A stretch of 64,000 bases of DNA, taken from the NCBI GenBank assembly GCA_905147135.1, contig LR990044.1, positions 20,281,622 to 20,345,621 on the forward strand, written 5' to 3'. The position numbers were made by a program, and so were the translations under genes. Shown here piece by piece: positions 54,201 to 64,000 of this stretch. Each line of letters opens with the position of its first letter. The stretch's first letter is position 1. The stretch is from Blastobasis lacticolella (taxonomy: Eukaryota > Arthropoda > Insecta > Lepidoptera > Blastobasidae). The notes below the pieces were generated by a model. The model saw only the letters and a list, made by a program, of their open reading frames with translations, was not told the DNA's origin and searched no databases.

Positions 54201-56846
54201 ACTAGTTACACTGTGTCTCCTTAGTCTGGTGAATTGCATATTTTGGTGAATTGCATATTTCCACTGGATACCAAAGCCGAAGCCATTATGCTGAAGTGAG
54301 TTTAAAGACCTTCCAGATATTTTTTAAAATTTTGTTTTATTTCTTCCCTTATTGTGGGAATGGCTAGATATACATATATCTCAGTGGCGTTACTGTCATA
54401 CAAGCCCAAAAGCCGGGCTTGCCTTATAAAAATAATTATCGATAAAAAATCAAAGATAATGCGAGCGCGAAGTATTTAAAGTTCGCGCTCCTAATGCATT
54501 TCAAACTGCCGCGCCGCAAAGCAGCGCCATCGTGCGCCCAGGTTACGAAACACGATCCGAACGCACACGCAAGTTGAGGAAATTGAGACTCGGTCAGTCA
54601 TCCCGCTCGCACGCGCTGGCTTGTAAGCGGGCTTTGATTCCGGCCGGTATGTCTCTTTCTTACATATGAAAACTGTCCTATAATGAGATATAACTATACG
54701 TTTGTTTATATGGTAAATTGTACGAGACTTTAAGCCCTGCATGCGTTTGAAGTTGTACACGGATCTTTGAAATTGGCAACTTCGCGCATGCGCAGTAGGT
54801 ACGTTTGTTGAATGCTGTAATACGTACCAACTTCACTATTGTTTTGTTTGAGCCGTTTGGGCGGATAAGTAATTAGTTTTTTGTTGTGTTTGTGTTGTGT
54901 TTTGTAGTAAAAGTGATTTAATTAGATTGATTAACAATAGACGAAGTAGAGTCCCTTGTGATGGTTTAAAATGTGCACAAGTTTTGATTTGCATGGAAAA
55001 GGTAAAGTTTATAATCATTTCTCAGAAAATAACAAATTATTTCCGTAATGTGGCAAGGGGATGGATTTATTTTTAATAACCGTAAAAACTACACAAACTT
55101 CATCTCTCGGCTTGCCTTACTCTGAACCCCTAGGCACGCCACTGATATATCTATTGCTGATTTACAGGTTTGTATTGTTATCACATCACTCAACAGCTCA
55201 TAATAGATCACTGTTTGACTTAAGCCTTTAAAAGCCTGCATTCTCTAGCCACCCCTAGCATCATACCCCAGTTCTGTCCCAGAGTTTTTTCTATGTAAGA
55301 GGAGGCAAACGAGAAATGGTCCTCATGAAAAGTCTTCACCGCTGCCTATAGACATTAGCAACACCAGGGGATCGCCAATGCGTTGCCCACCTCTATAACA
55401 CATTACTCTGGCAGCAAAAAGGCAAATGCCCCATCACTGCCACAGCCAAGATTCCGACTAAAGCACTGGAGACCTTACTCACCGGCAGGAACACGATGCT
55501 GATATAAAATGGTATTGTTTAGTTGCGGTATTCTATAAGGGGTTCCCCAGTCGGGCGGCTCCAATTGGAACGGGATACCCCGCTATGCCATCATCATCAC
55601 AGCTTAAAACAGTCCACCAAAGGACTTAGGGCCTCTCCCACTAGAGGGGGGTTATTTCCATAATCTTCACACTTGGCAGGCGGATTGGAGATCGCAGTGT
55701 TATTAATACAACAATGGAAAACGATACTTCCCATTTTCCAGCCTACGGAGACTAGATCTTTTGTCTCGACAACCTAAGTCACTTTGTATGACACCCACGA
55801 GTGTAAGGGGTTGGTGCTCTTCTACTCTGCCGGACACCACACGGCTAGTGCCCCTAGTGCACCTTTTTTAAATGTTAATGTTTTCGCCGTCTGTCGCTAC
55901 ACAGATTAGTTTGTAGTAGCGAACTCATGGGACTTGGTTCCTTCAACCGGCCACCACTGGATTAAGCAACGGTACTTGCTTCCGGTATTTGGCTTGGGGT
56001 TTCCCGCGCAGGTCCATCACAAGGAGTCGGTGTTGAGCAGTGAGACTCTTTCTGTATGGCTTTATATGTAGACTACTAGCTGCCCGTCCGCGTGGACTAC
56101 ACTTTGTCTAGCAGCCGCCGCCATATTCAATGTATCATCACCATCACCACAGCCCGTAATAGTCCACTGCAGGACTTAGGGCCTCTCCCACGAAAGGGGA
56201 GGTTATTGCCATAATCTCCACGCTTGGCAGGCGGGTTGGAGATCGCAGTTTTTTAATATAACAATGGAAAATGCTGCTGCCCATTTTTCAGACTACGGAG
56301 ACTTTTGATCTTTTGCCTCGAAAACATTAGTCGCCTTGTACGACACCCATGAGCGTAAGGGGTTGGTGCTATTCTACTCTGCCGGACACCACACGGCCTC
56401 GTATGATATTCATATATATTCAATGTATGATAACGTCATAATAGCCTATGTGAATGCGAGAATGTCTATTCCAAGTATGGTCAACATCAGTTCACTAGCT
56501 TAGCCGTCAATAAGTAACGTACAGACAGACGCTACTTTCGCATTTATAATAGGGTTAGGACTACGAGTTGCCTATATGGTCTCTCTGATTTGGGTAGCGT
56601 TTCTTCCACTTCCCGCTTCCAATAGATGATCAGATGCTCGGATTTATATTTGAGAACTTGTTCACGAATGTGTACGATTTTCTTTCCCAGGAGCCGCTCT
56701 CAATAACCCCTTGCGCCCAGAAGAAGGGCCCAATCTGGCATCTGCCTTACGAGAAGGCGGACAGTCCATCAGAAAGGACATTAGGCCATGTGAAGGACGG
56801 GATCCCGGACTGGGGATCGTGGTTGTGTATAGCTCCTGGCAGATGA
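51266..56846 (+). CDS. PRORP: mitochondrial protein-only RNase P catalytic subunit (PRORP/MRPP3)
   Basis: Exons: 51266-51350, 51460-52252, 52339-52719, 53720-53909, 56691-56846; 1605 nt, 534 residues, phases matching. The N-terminus (MLGREFGILLLPKMIPAIRY) is Arg-containing and lacks acidic residues beyond the first few, fitting a mitochondrial presequence. PPR-like helices follow (residues about 29-290), then a CxxC pair (C296, C299), and a NYN nuclease domain with D357 (DALNIA), D423-D424 (TQDDPYF) and D444 (SKDLLRGH). Their spacing (66 and 21) is close to human D409/D478/D479/D499. H500 and C529 complete the zinc site. It cuts the 5' leader of mitochondrial tRNAs together with TRMT10C and HSD17B10. 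The exon 1 donor (CTA/GTATTT) is weak, so the N-terminus is the least certain part. Intron 4 is 2.8 kb of transposons. Confidence 0.94.
52720..53719 (+). other. PRORP intron 3 with SINE fragments
   Basis: A minus-strand SINE B body fragment (52895-53060) and a minus-strand dispersed-repeat part (53228-53310). No gene. Confidence 0.6.
53910..56690 (+). other. PRORP intron 4, transposon-filled
   Basis: Holds the hAT-like element (54382-55144), a dispersed repeat (55289-55445) and two family A copies (55588-55845, 56134-56397), both on the plus strand and some 290 bases apart. About two thirds of the intron is recognisable repeat. Confidence 0.7.
54382..55144. mobile_element. non-autonomous hAT-like DNA transposon with 8-bp target duplication
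   Basis: Starts CAGTGGCGTTACTG and ends with the reverse complement of CAGTGGCGTGCCTA. It is flanked on both sides by ATATATCT (54374-54381 and 55145-55152), a perfect 8-bp duplication of hAT type. The words 'cggcttgccttac' / 'ccgggcttgcctta' near each end continue the similarity. 763 bp with no transposase frame, so mobilised in trans. The intact target duplication suggests a fairly recent insertion. Confidence 0.85.
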
Positions 56847-56881
56847 CAGTGCGAGTTTAGTGTTAATCAATAAGAAATGTT

Positions 56882-56887
56882 AATAAA
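56882..56887 (+). terminator. PRORP poly(A) signal
   Basis: AATAAA 36 bases past the stop, followed by a T-rich stretch 'ttgtttttatttctg' and 'gttgtcttt'. This fits a short 3' UTR. Confidence 0.65.
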
Positions 56888-59339
56888 CAATTGTTTTTAT
56901 TTCTGAGATTGTTGTCTTTATTAATGGTTCTATTCCCAGATTGTCCCCTCCTAGATCATGCCATCCCAGATAGCCCAGTGACGAAAGAAACTCCATACCC
57001 AAACATGCCTGTAACAGAAAATGTCCGACGGATATGCCCAAAAAGAACTAGCAATAAAAGAACTAGAATTAATTACCTCATCATGGCACTCAATTATATT
57101 TATTTATTTTATTTTATTCGAGGCTGCGACAGCTGAGCAGACCTCCACCTGATGGAAAGCGGTAACTGTCGCACATAACATCTACCGTTGATGCGTTTAG
57201 GTTGCCGGCAACAAAAATGCAGAGCCGCTGGCGCGTTGTCAGCGATAACGCCCGCAGAGTTCGGGAACTAGTTGAACGGTTTCGGGGAACGATGGGCACC
57301 TCGTGACAGTAGGTGATATTTAGTTATCATACGGTCACCGCACCCCCTCCCGTGCCGATCCCAAGCCGCAGAAACCACGCTAGACCTGAATTTACTAAAT
57401 TCAAATTGCAATTGGGATTCATTATCACACACTTTAACGCTCGCAATAGACCACAGTTGGACTCTAAACTCCATATTAGCGGAGGATATTATCACAACCT
57501 CCACCCTTGGTAGGCGGGACGGAGATCGCGGAGTTTAAAAATACTGAATAGAAAACTGATATACGGAGGTCCTATCTAGTCGCCTTGTATCTCATCTTGT
57601 ACACCATCACAGTCTATATAGTCCACTGCTGGACATAGACCGCGTTTTACAATAATAATAATACCGGATACCATATGGCTTAGCAATACCCTGCACTTTG
57701 TGGAGGAGGCTCAAGTTTAAAAACAGTCAGTAAATCCTTTTGGTTGGTTGGTTGGTCCAATAAATCCTGTGATCCTTTTGGACTCCACGGTGGTTTGACG
57801 AAGGAGGATATCAAGTATTCCGGCGTAGACAGATTCAGCGGATATTTGATGTCAAAATTAGAAAACAAAATTCTGACTGACGCGTAGAACACGTCATGTT
57901 GGTCAGGGCTGTCCAACTCTCATTTCCTTAATGTGTACAATAGAGCTTTGGAAAAAAGAACTAGGATGTCTCCATCTCTATTTACTCATACTAAAAAAAA
58001 TGTGTCCCTTTCCCCCCATCCCGTGCACGACGATAAATGAAAAGCGACTTTATTTTTTACGATTTAAGGATTAGAATCAACTGTAGTAGTTGCTATAGAG
58101 AAAACAACTGACGACCGACTAAACAACGCAGAGAATAAAATTTTTTCCGCGATGGCGCCAAAGTAACAAACCAATATTTTTGTATTTTGTGTATTTTGTG
58201 TGCCCTGTGACGCGACCGACGCTGTTTTCACTCCTAAGCATTTTCAATTTTTTAATTACTATTTGTTATTGAAGAGTTCAGTGAAATTAGGTTTATGTGG
58301 GAAGTAATGAATTTAATTTTCATTTCAGTGCGTTTAGCGTTTTAAATCTGTACTTTGTGTTCGTGTTCGTATTAGTGTATTTACGGACCTTCTGTAATTC
58401 TGTATGTATTTTGATTTTGCGAGTATTTCCCTTTTATTTTTCCAATCTATCATCCGTTTAACAACAGTTGGTAAAACTTCAATCTAATTCTAGATTGTTT
58501 GCAATCCCGTACACAAATAGTTCTCGTTTTCAGGTATGGATAAACCATTGTCCATTCTTGCTCGACTATCATCGTAGCCAGTATAATAATAAATTAAAAC
58601 ACGTAAACGTGTTTGTGTAGGTACGTCATTTCGCTCCTGACGATATTGCTATAAAACGATACTATCATCATATCAGCCGAAGGACGCCCACTGCTGGGCA
58701 TAGGCCTCTTCTATCAATACTCCACCCCAAAGTTGCTTAATTGTTTAGATTTCAATATTTATTGCTTCATAAGTTAGGTAAACATTATTAACCCTTTACT
58801 GCAAATATAAACCTAAAAGGATTTGCGTTATCTTAAACCTCCAAGTTCCAAGAGGCTTTGTCCAGAATTGACCTCACAATTTTACAAGTCTTTTTTCCTC
58901 AGCGCCCCCTTTGCTACACTCCAACCGACCTCACTTAATTCTAATGCTAAATAGGTGTTTTAGGTTGTAGATTTTGCCAAATCCAATTTTGCCCTGCACA
59001 AGCACCCCCCGCAAGAGCTACATCCATCTGTTGATGTGCTAAGCTCTTCCACAACCCAATGTGCCCCCGTTATGAGAACTTTAATGAGTTTTATGCTGAC
59101 CACCTCTCAACACCGTCCACATCTTTTGATGTGGGAGCCTGTTTGAGAGAACAGTCAGTCTACTGTTCACCAAGGCCTTGTACATCTACAGATCTATTGA
59201 GCTCTGAGCAACAAGAGTGGCCTTTCATTGTTAGCTCCATACCTCTTTGGGAGTGTGCTACTCTTATTCGTAGGAGTAGATGTAAAATGAAAAGGAAACC
59301 TGATGAAGGAACTTTTGTTAAATATTCCTAATATATCTT

Positions 59340-59740
59340 AGACTAGCAATGATTTTATTTTCCAGCATTTGACAGACATTTCACCTACTAAATCTGAATC
59401 AGCCAAGCTGTGTGTTTTGTTGTTTGATGAAATGGTTATTAGTAAAAATTTATCTTTTAATTTTCAAACCGGATTAATAGAAGCCTTTGAGGATCTTGAA
59501 TCCAGAAAACTTTCTTCAAATGTTGCTGACAAAGTAAGTTTTCATGGCCTCTTTAGTAATTGTAAAATACTAATAGCTTTTTATTTTGTTGAAGATGGTG
59601 TTAAAACCTCTAATTTCAAGAATATTAATGTCAGCTGTTTTCAGTAATGGATTTTCAATTAGAGTCACAATTAGTGACCAAGGATCTGCCAATGTTGCGG
59701 CAATAAACTCATTGATATTAGATACTACAATTGCATAACA
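59340..59740 (+). pseudogene. decayed P-element-type transposase fragment
   Basis: Reading across frames gives SAKLCVLLFDEMVISKNLSF, then GLIEAFEDLES, IAFYFVEDGVKTSNFKNI and, after a frameshift and stop at about 59645, NGFSIRVTISDQGSANVAAI. This is the order of the P-element/THAP9 transposase core ('LLFDEM', 'G.xDL', 'AYYF...G.K', 'DQG.N'). Only ~130 codons are left and the frame is broken, so it is a dead copy. The preceding open frame (59059-59331) may be more of it but I could not match it. Confidence 0.6.
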
Positions 59741-59756
59741 CTATAGTAATGATGCC

Positions 59757-60016
59757 AATATAAATAAATAAATAATCATAGAAAAATTCACACAGTGCCA
59801 TCTAGCCCCAAAGTAAGCAAAGCTTGTGTTATGGGTGCTAGATAACTGATAAAATACTTGTATACTTTTAAATACATACTTATTATACAAAGAACATCCA
59901 GACCTGTAACAGAAATTAAAATTAATCATTTTCAATTTCTGCCTGGCCGGGAATCGAACCCAGGACCTCTTGCGTGGCATATCGGCATGTAGACTACTAA
60001 ACCACTCAGGTCGTCA
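59757..60016 (-). repeat. tRNA-derived SINE (family C), minus-strand copy
   Basis: On the minus strand it opens 'tgacgacctgagtggtttag', then 'ctgggttcgattcccggc' (B box) and the shared 'cagaaattgaaaatgatt' body, ending in a 'ttatttatttata' tail. The Pol III boxes are closer to consensus than in the copy at 20168. Confidence 0.7.
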
Positions 60017-60171
60017 GGTTGGGGTTGCAGGAATATTCTGCAATATGTTGTAGACAACCAAAAGATAATTATATGATATATATGTGTCCCAATTATTAAA
60101 ATGTTTCTGAAATAATTTCCAGAAAAAAGATGTGCTCCTTAATGGAAATAGCGCATAGTGTTCTTTTCTAG

Positions 60172-60264
60172 GGACACTATAAAGCAGATGGTTGTGGTGG
60201 CAAAACCTGCACCATCCATTTTACCGACAAGCATCAGCACCCAAAGTTATATGACAGGTTAAAG
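60172..60264 (+). CDS. possible short exon, unrecognised
   Basis: Between an acceptor (ttcttttctag) and a donor (AAAG/GTATTT) are 31 codons in phase 0/0 giving GHYKADGCGGKTCTIHFTDK and HQHPKLYDRLK, with Cys and His residues that could bind metal. No upstream or downstream partner of matching phase was found and the family is not recognised. It could be chance. Confidence 0.25.
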
Positions 60265-62892
60265 GTATTTATGAATTGTTTGTTATTTGTACATATGTTT
60301 ACCTTATTGTTGTACAGAAGACGGCACATCAGCCTATCCACCACCAGTATAAAATCTAAGGTCTTAACAGGGTAGGTCAAGCGCCTTCTGTACCTACAGT
60401 ATTAACACATTGTATAACCACAGACCATTTCCATTACAACTTTTTAATGGCCTGATGCAAAAACTGTTTTGTGTACATTTGACAACTGAAAACAATTTTC
60501 ATTTACTTATATTATGCACTAGCGACGTGCCTGGAAGCACAGGTAACCTTAACCAATTTAAATTATACACCAAAGCCTTCCGCATGAAGCACTCTGTCTG
60601 TTGGTGAAAACAGCATGAAGATCGCGAATAAACAGACAGACGCAGCGTGGGAATTTGTTTTATAATATGTAGTGATACCATTTTTACTATACCATACCAT
60701 TTTTTAATTTATATATTTGTTATATTTAATTATATTAGTCATCTGGGCGTTATTGCCCCGGGTGTACTCTTGCGCACGAGGGCCCGTGGTCCTCCTTGAT
60801 CATAATCCAGGATTTGGCTGATCAGTTAACTATAGTGGAGCGACTGCCCTCTGACCTCCATGACCCCTGCTACCAGGGGAACCTAACCCGATTGGATCAT
60901 TCAGTCGCCTGAATGTGCAAGTTTCATCACGATGTTTTCCCTCACCATAATAGATTCGCATTCAACTAATGATTCTTCGCGAGTTTTTAAATATTTATTC
61001 TACATCCAAATACTTTAATTTTATGATTGACTAGCTTTCCGCCCGCGTGGACTGTTGTACCTATATCTTGGACAATAAAAAGTAGCCTATATCCATTCTC
61101 AGGTGCCAAACTATCTCTATTCTGAATTTCATCGAAATTGGTGCAGTCGTTTGGCCGTGAAAGTATGACCGACAGAGTTACTGTCGCATTTATAATAATT
61201 ACTGGCCTTACGCTCGCGGCTCCGCTGGCGTGGACTATTGCACCTGTATCCTATGAGTGGAGGAGAATAAAAAGTAGCCTATGTCCATCCTCAGGTGCCA
61301 AACTATCTCCATACAGAATTTAATTGAAATTGGTGCAGTCGTTTAGCCGTGAAAGTAGAACAGACCGAGTTCCTTCGCATTTATAATCCTTACTAGCCTT
61401 CCGCCTGCGGCGCCGGTCGCTCGAACTACACATTATATGGCGCAAGTAGGAGTAAGGTGAAAAAAAGGAGCATATGTTTTATCCATATATAATATTAAGA
61501 GGATTCCTCACACGGTATAAAATAAAGTCGCTTTCCGCGTCTATCTGTCTGTACGTATTTCCGCTAACTTCTCCTAAGCCATGCAATCCATTTTGATGCT
61601 GTTTTCCTTATCATTTATTAGAATATCTCCCAGAAAGTTTTTATGTAGAATACATGCATATTGGAGGTTGATATTTCAACCTAGTTATTAAGCGCGTCGG
61701 TGGTCGGGCGGTTGAGTATCCCAACTCGTAAGCGACAGGTACCGGGTTCGAATCCCGCTGCGGCCATGTACCAATGACTCTTTTCTGAGTTATGTACATT
61801 ATATGAATTCTAACCGATGCTCTTACGGTGAGGGAAAACATCGTGATGAAACTGACTGAATGGGTAACCATGGCCCAATCTTGTGTGTGTATTGGTAACC
61901 AGGTAGCAGGGTCACGGAGGTCAGATGTTAGTCGCTCCACTGTAATTACCTGAGCGCCAAATCCTGAATCACGGTCAAGGCGGACCCCGGGCCCTCGTTC
62001 TCGAGAGCACAACCGGGACATTAACGATAAGATGACTTTTTTTTATATCAACCTAGGTATTATGTTATAATGTAGGTACTTTTGGTCCTTTATTGTAAAC
62101 ATTGCTTTGTTAAACTACCTAGTTAATGTATGAATCAATCTACATTAAATAATTAATACAATGTATTTAAATAAAAAAAATTGTCGAGATGCTGAAACTT
62201 TAACTAGGGATTCATGTTTAGATGTAGTTGCTGATTCGATTTGAATAGGTGCCTACTTAGTTAAAATTATAAGTTTCATTCTAATTTGTATATGGTTCTT
62301 TCTTCAACTGGACTAAAATAAAGACATGGATTGTTTCGTCATTTAGTATTTATTTATTTATTTCACAGTTTAACAGTAATCTAATTCTATTTAAACTAAA
62401 TACATAATTAAGTATTTATTATGTATTTCATTTGTCTTATAAATGGATCATCTTGCTTTTTTTTTCAGACATAAATAATTTAATTAAGAAGACCGCTACA
62501 AGACTGTCTCCAGACCTCCTGTGTGACGTCTGATGAAGGGATGCTTCATTTTATAATTGATAAAGAGGCATTTGAAGGTGCCATTATGGATGTGGCTTTC
62601 AGTTGGCTACATCGCAGCATGGTAGCACGATCGATCGGCGAGCACCGACTACAGATCCCTTGTAGCATAAGGAAGGAAATTGTAAATTGCACACAGAAAT
62701 AATATTCACGCAAGTAAGATATTGTTCATAATTGAACTAGCTTCTGCCCGCGACTTGGCCCGCGTGGATTTATGGCGATGCTAGTTGGTGAAACCGACGG
62801 AAGCCACACCAGAGGCCTCTTGGGCAGCACGATACTCCGCCCCCATTTCTAAACCGATGTAAGCGCCTCAACGACTAACGTCATGGAGACAG
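60265..62892. other. repeat-rich DNA near the right edge
   Basis: Retro-tail pieces (60520-60675, 61030-61395), a minus SINE B body (60745-60985) and a full SINE B copy (61691-62030). A 53-codon frame near 62540-62701 (MLHFIIDKEAFEGAIMDV...) is unrecognised and has no splice context I trust. Confidence 0.5.
61691..62030 (+). repeat. tRNA-derived SINE (family B), longest copy
   Basis: Head 'gtcggtggtcgggcggttga' with B box 'ccgggttcgaatcccgctg', then the complete body through 'caaggcggaccccgggccct' and 'cacaaccgggacattaacg'. About 340 bp; best reference for the family in this window. Confidence 0.75.
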
Positions 62893-62974
62893 GCACTATG
62901 CAGTACCATGGCCCGAGGACCCCCTGCCGGTCTTCACGGACGAGGAAGACGATGAGGAGCCACAAACGCAGCCT
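62893..62974 (+). CDS. possible coding exon of a gene running off the right side
   Basis: After 'catggagacag' comes one base and 27 codons, HYAVPWPEDPLPVFTDEEDD then EEPQTQP, up to a strong donor CCT/GTAAGT. The acidic, proline-rich composition looks like protein and the donor is good, but the acceptor lacks a pyrimidine tract. Its phase does not fit the candidate at 60172. Not recognised. Confidence 0.4.
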
Positions 62975-64000
62975 GTAAGTATGCTCTGCCTTCAGTTTGT
63001 TAACGCGTTTAGAAGGGTATTCTGGAATGGTTTCTCTACATATTTGAGTGCGAAAGTGGTGGTTTTTTTCCCTAATATTTTCGTTATATCGATTATCGAA
63101 AACGATGTGTCGACATATCCGTAATGTTTCTACACCCTGCAGCGACAACTCAATAATTCGATTTTCGGACGTTATGATTAGGTTTAGATCAGACGCCTAG
63201 ATACTGCCTATTCCTAAACCCCTACACCTATTCAAAATTTCACTATAAAATGGGGAACAGGATCGCAATGAAGTAACATATCTTTACTTGTAATAAAACG
63301 GTAACAGGTATTTTATAGATGGCCCCGTAAATATTTTAAGATCATTGATGTTGTAGTTCAGAAATTACGCCTCATTAGAAGGTCCAAATAACTAGCGTTT
63401 GTATGTACACGGCTAAAGGTAGTCATATTACAACAAAATGTCATTTGTCATGTCAGAACCGGAAATTTTAACTTGTGTATGGAAAAACAGATTTTTCTGT
63501 TAGATAGCTCTCTATTGACATTTTGTTGCAATGTTATTCAATATTATTTATGGTTACTTAAGTCAATCGCAGATCAAGCGTAACGCTTTGACCTTTGGAC
63601 CGTCTTTATACCGTTGTTATAGACTGTTTTACAGTGCAAGTGTTACACTCTGTTTATGGCATACTAGCGACCCGCCCCGGCTTAGCACGGGTAGTAACCT
63701 GAACAAATAATACACCTAAACCTAACTCATGAATCACTGTCTAATGGTGGAAACCGCATGAATATCCGTTCCGTAGTTTTTGAGTTCACGTACACAAAAC
63801 ATACAGACATACAGACGCAGCGCGGGACTTGGTTTTATAATATGTAGTGACACTAGGAAAAAAAGCATTCAACTATTGGAGTATTTTGAGTTATACCACA
63901 ATAAAACCAGCTAGAGACTATGTATTGAGGCAACGAGGCAAGAGGTTCAAAGGGGTAAAACTTTCATTGCTAAGATAAAACGATTTACCTAAAACCTGGA
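62975..64000. other. right-edge non-coding DNA
   Basis: Has a short inverted pair around 'caacaaaatgtcat' (63424-63536) and a retro-tail repeat (63663-63852). If the exon at 62893 is real this is its intron. I see nothing else in it. Confidence 0.45.
63424..63536. repeat. short inverted-repeat element
   Basis: 'attacaacaaaatgtcattt' and the mirrored 'tattgacattttgttgcaat' pair over about 20 bases around an ~70-base middle. MITE-like. Confidence 0.5.

Larger units (their letters stand above)
56847..60171. other. intergenic DNA downstream of PRORP
   Basis: The PRORP poly(A) signal at 56882, dispersed-repeat scraps (57110-57290), a worn family A repeat (57483-57595), a 'agccgaaggacgcccactgc' repeat piece (58667-58725), a P-element-like remnant (59340-59740) and a SINE C copy (59757-60016). 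A 78-codon minus frame at 57680-57916 is open but unrecognised. No supported gene. Confidence 0.5.

Noticed and set aside
54491..54760. 89-codon frame inside the hAT-like element
   Set aside because: No transposase motifs; the element is too short for one.

Overview
The window is nuclear DNA of an insect, most likely a moth or butterfly. The signs are AT-rich sequence with GT-AG introns of 0.1-4.7 kb, orthologues of well-known insect genes, and intergenic and intronic DNA packed with short tRNA-headed SINEs, small inverted-repeat elements and worn non-LTR retrotransposon pieces of a kind common in Lepidoptera. The order assignment is inference. Nothing points to bacteria, phage or an organelle.

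Four complete protein genes can be joined exon by exon with intact splice sites and matching intron phases. (1) On the minus strand, 41069 to 7616, is a 15-coding-exon gene for a 2685-residue SAYP/e(y)3 (PHF10-type) chromatin co-activator, with a 5.4 kb first coding exon, an AT-hook, the SAY region, two PHD fingers and a further Cys/His-rich module. (2) On the plus strand, 43578-45051, is Naa20, the catalytic subunit of the NatB N-terminal acetyltransferase, with five exons and 173 residues. (3) On the minus strand, 49316 to 45209, is crooked neck (CRNKL1), a HAT-repeat spliceosome protein with five exons and 714 residues. It converges on Naa20, and the two poly(A) signals lie 20 bases apart. 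(4) On the plus strand, 51266-56846, is the protein-only mitochondrial RNase P nuclease (PRORP/MRPP3), with five exons and 534 residues and all four expected active-site aspartates. The genes have separate housekeeping jobs (transcription, protein acetylation, splicing, mitochondrial tRNA processing). I see no operon-like logic beyond divergent and convergent neighbours.

The left edge carries what look like the last two coding exons of an unidentified plus-strand gene (449-631 and 1959-2105). The right edge carries one or two weakly supported plus-strand exons (60172-60264, 62893-62974).

The rest is introns and intergenic DNA with repeats: at least seven copies of a ~255 bp dispersed repeat, two tRNA-derived SINE families, inverted-repeat elements (including a ~763 bp hAT-like one with a perfect 8-bp target duplication and one nested in another repeat), reverse-transcriptase remnants and a decayed P-element-type transposase.

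The most interesting signals are a run of about twenty KLNIKP-type repeats in SAYP, a 45-bp array of ATGGCGG/CCATCTT motifs in one SAYP intron, a partial duplicate of the first PHD exon that keeps a phase-matched splice donor, and a long G-run just past one SAYP splice donor. I found no clear new multi-gene system.
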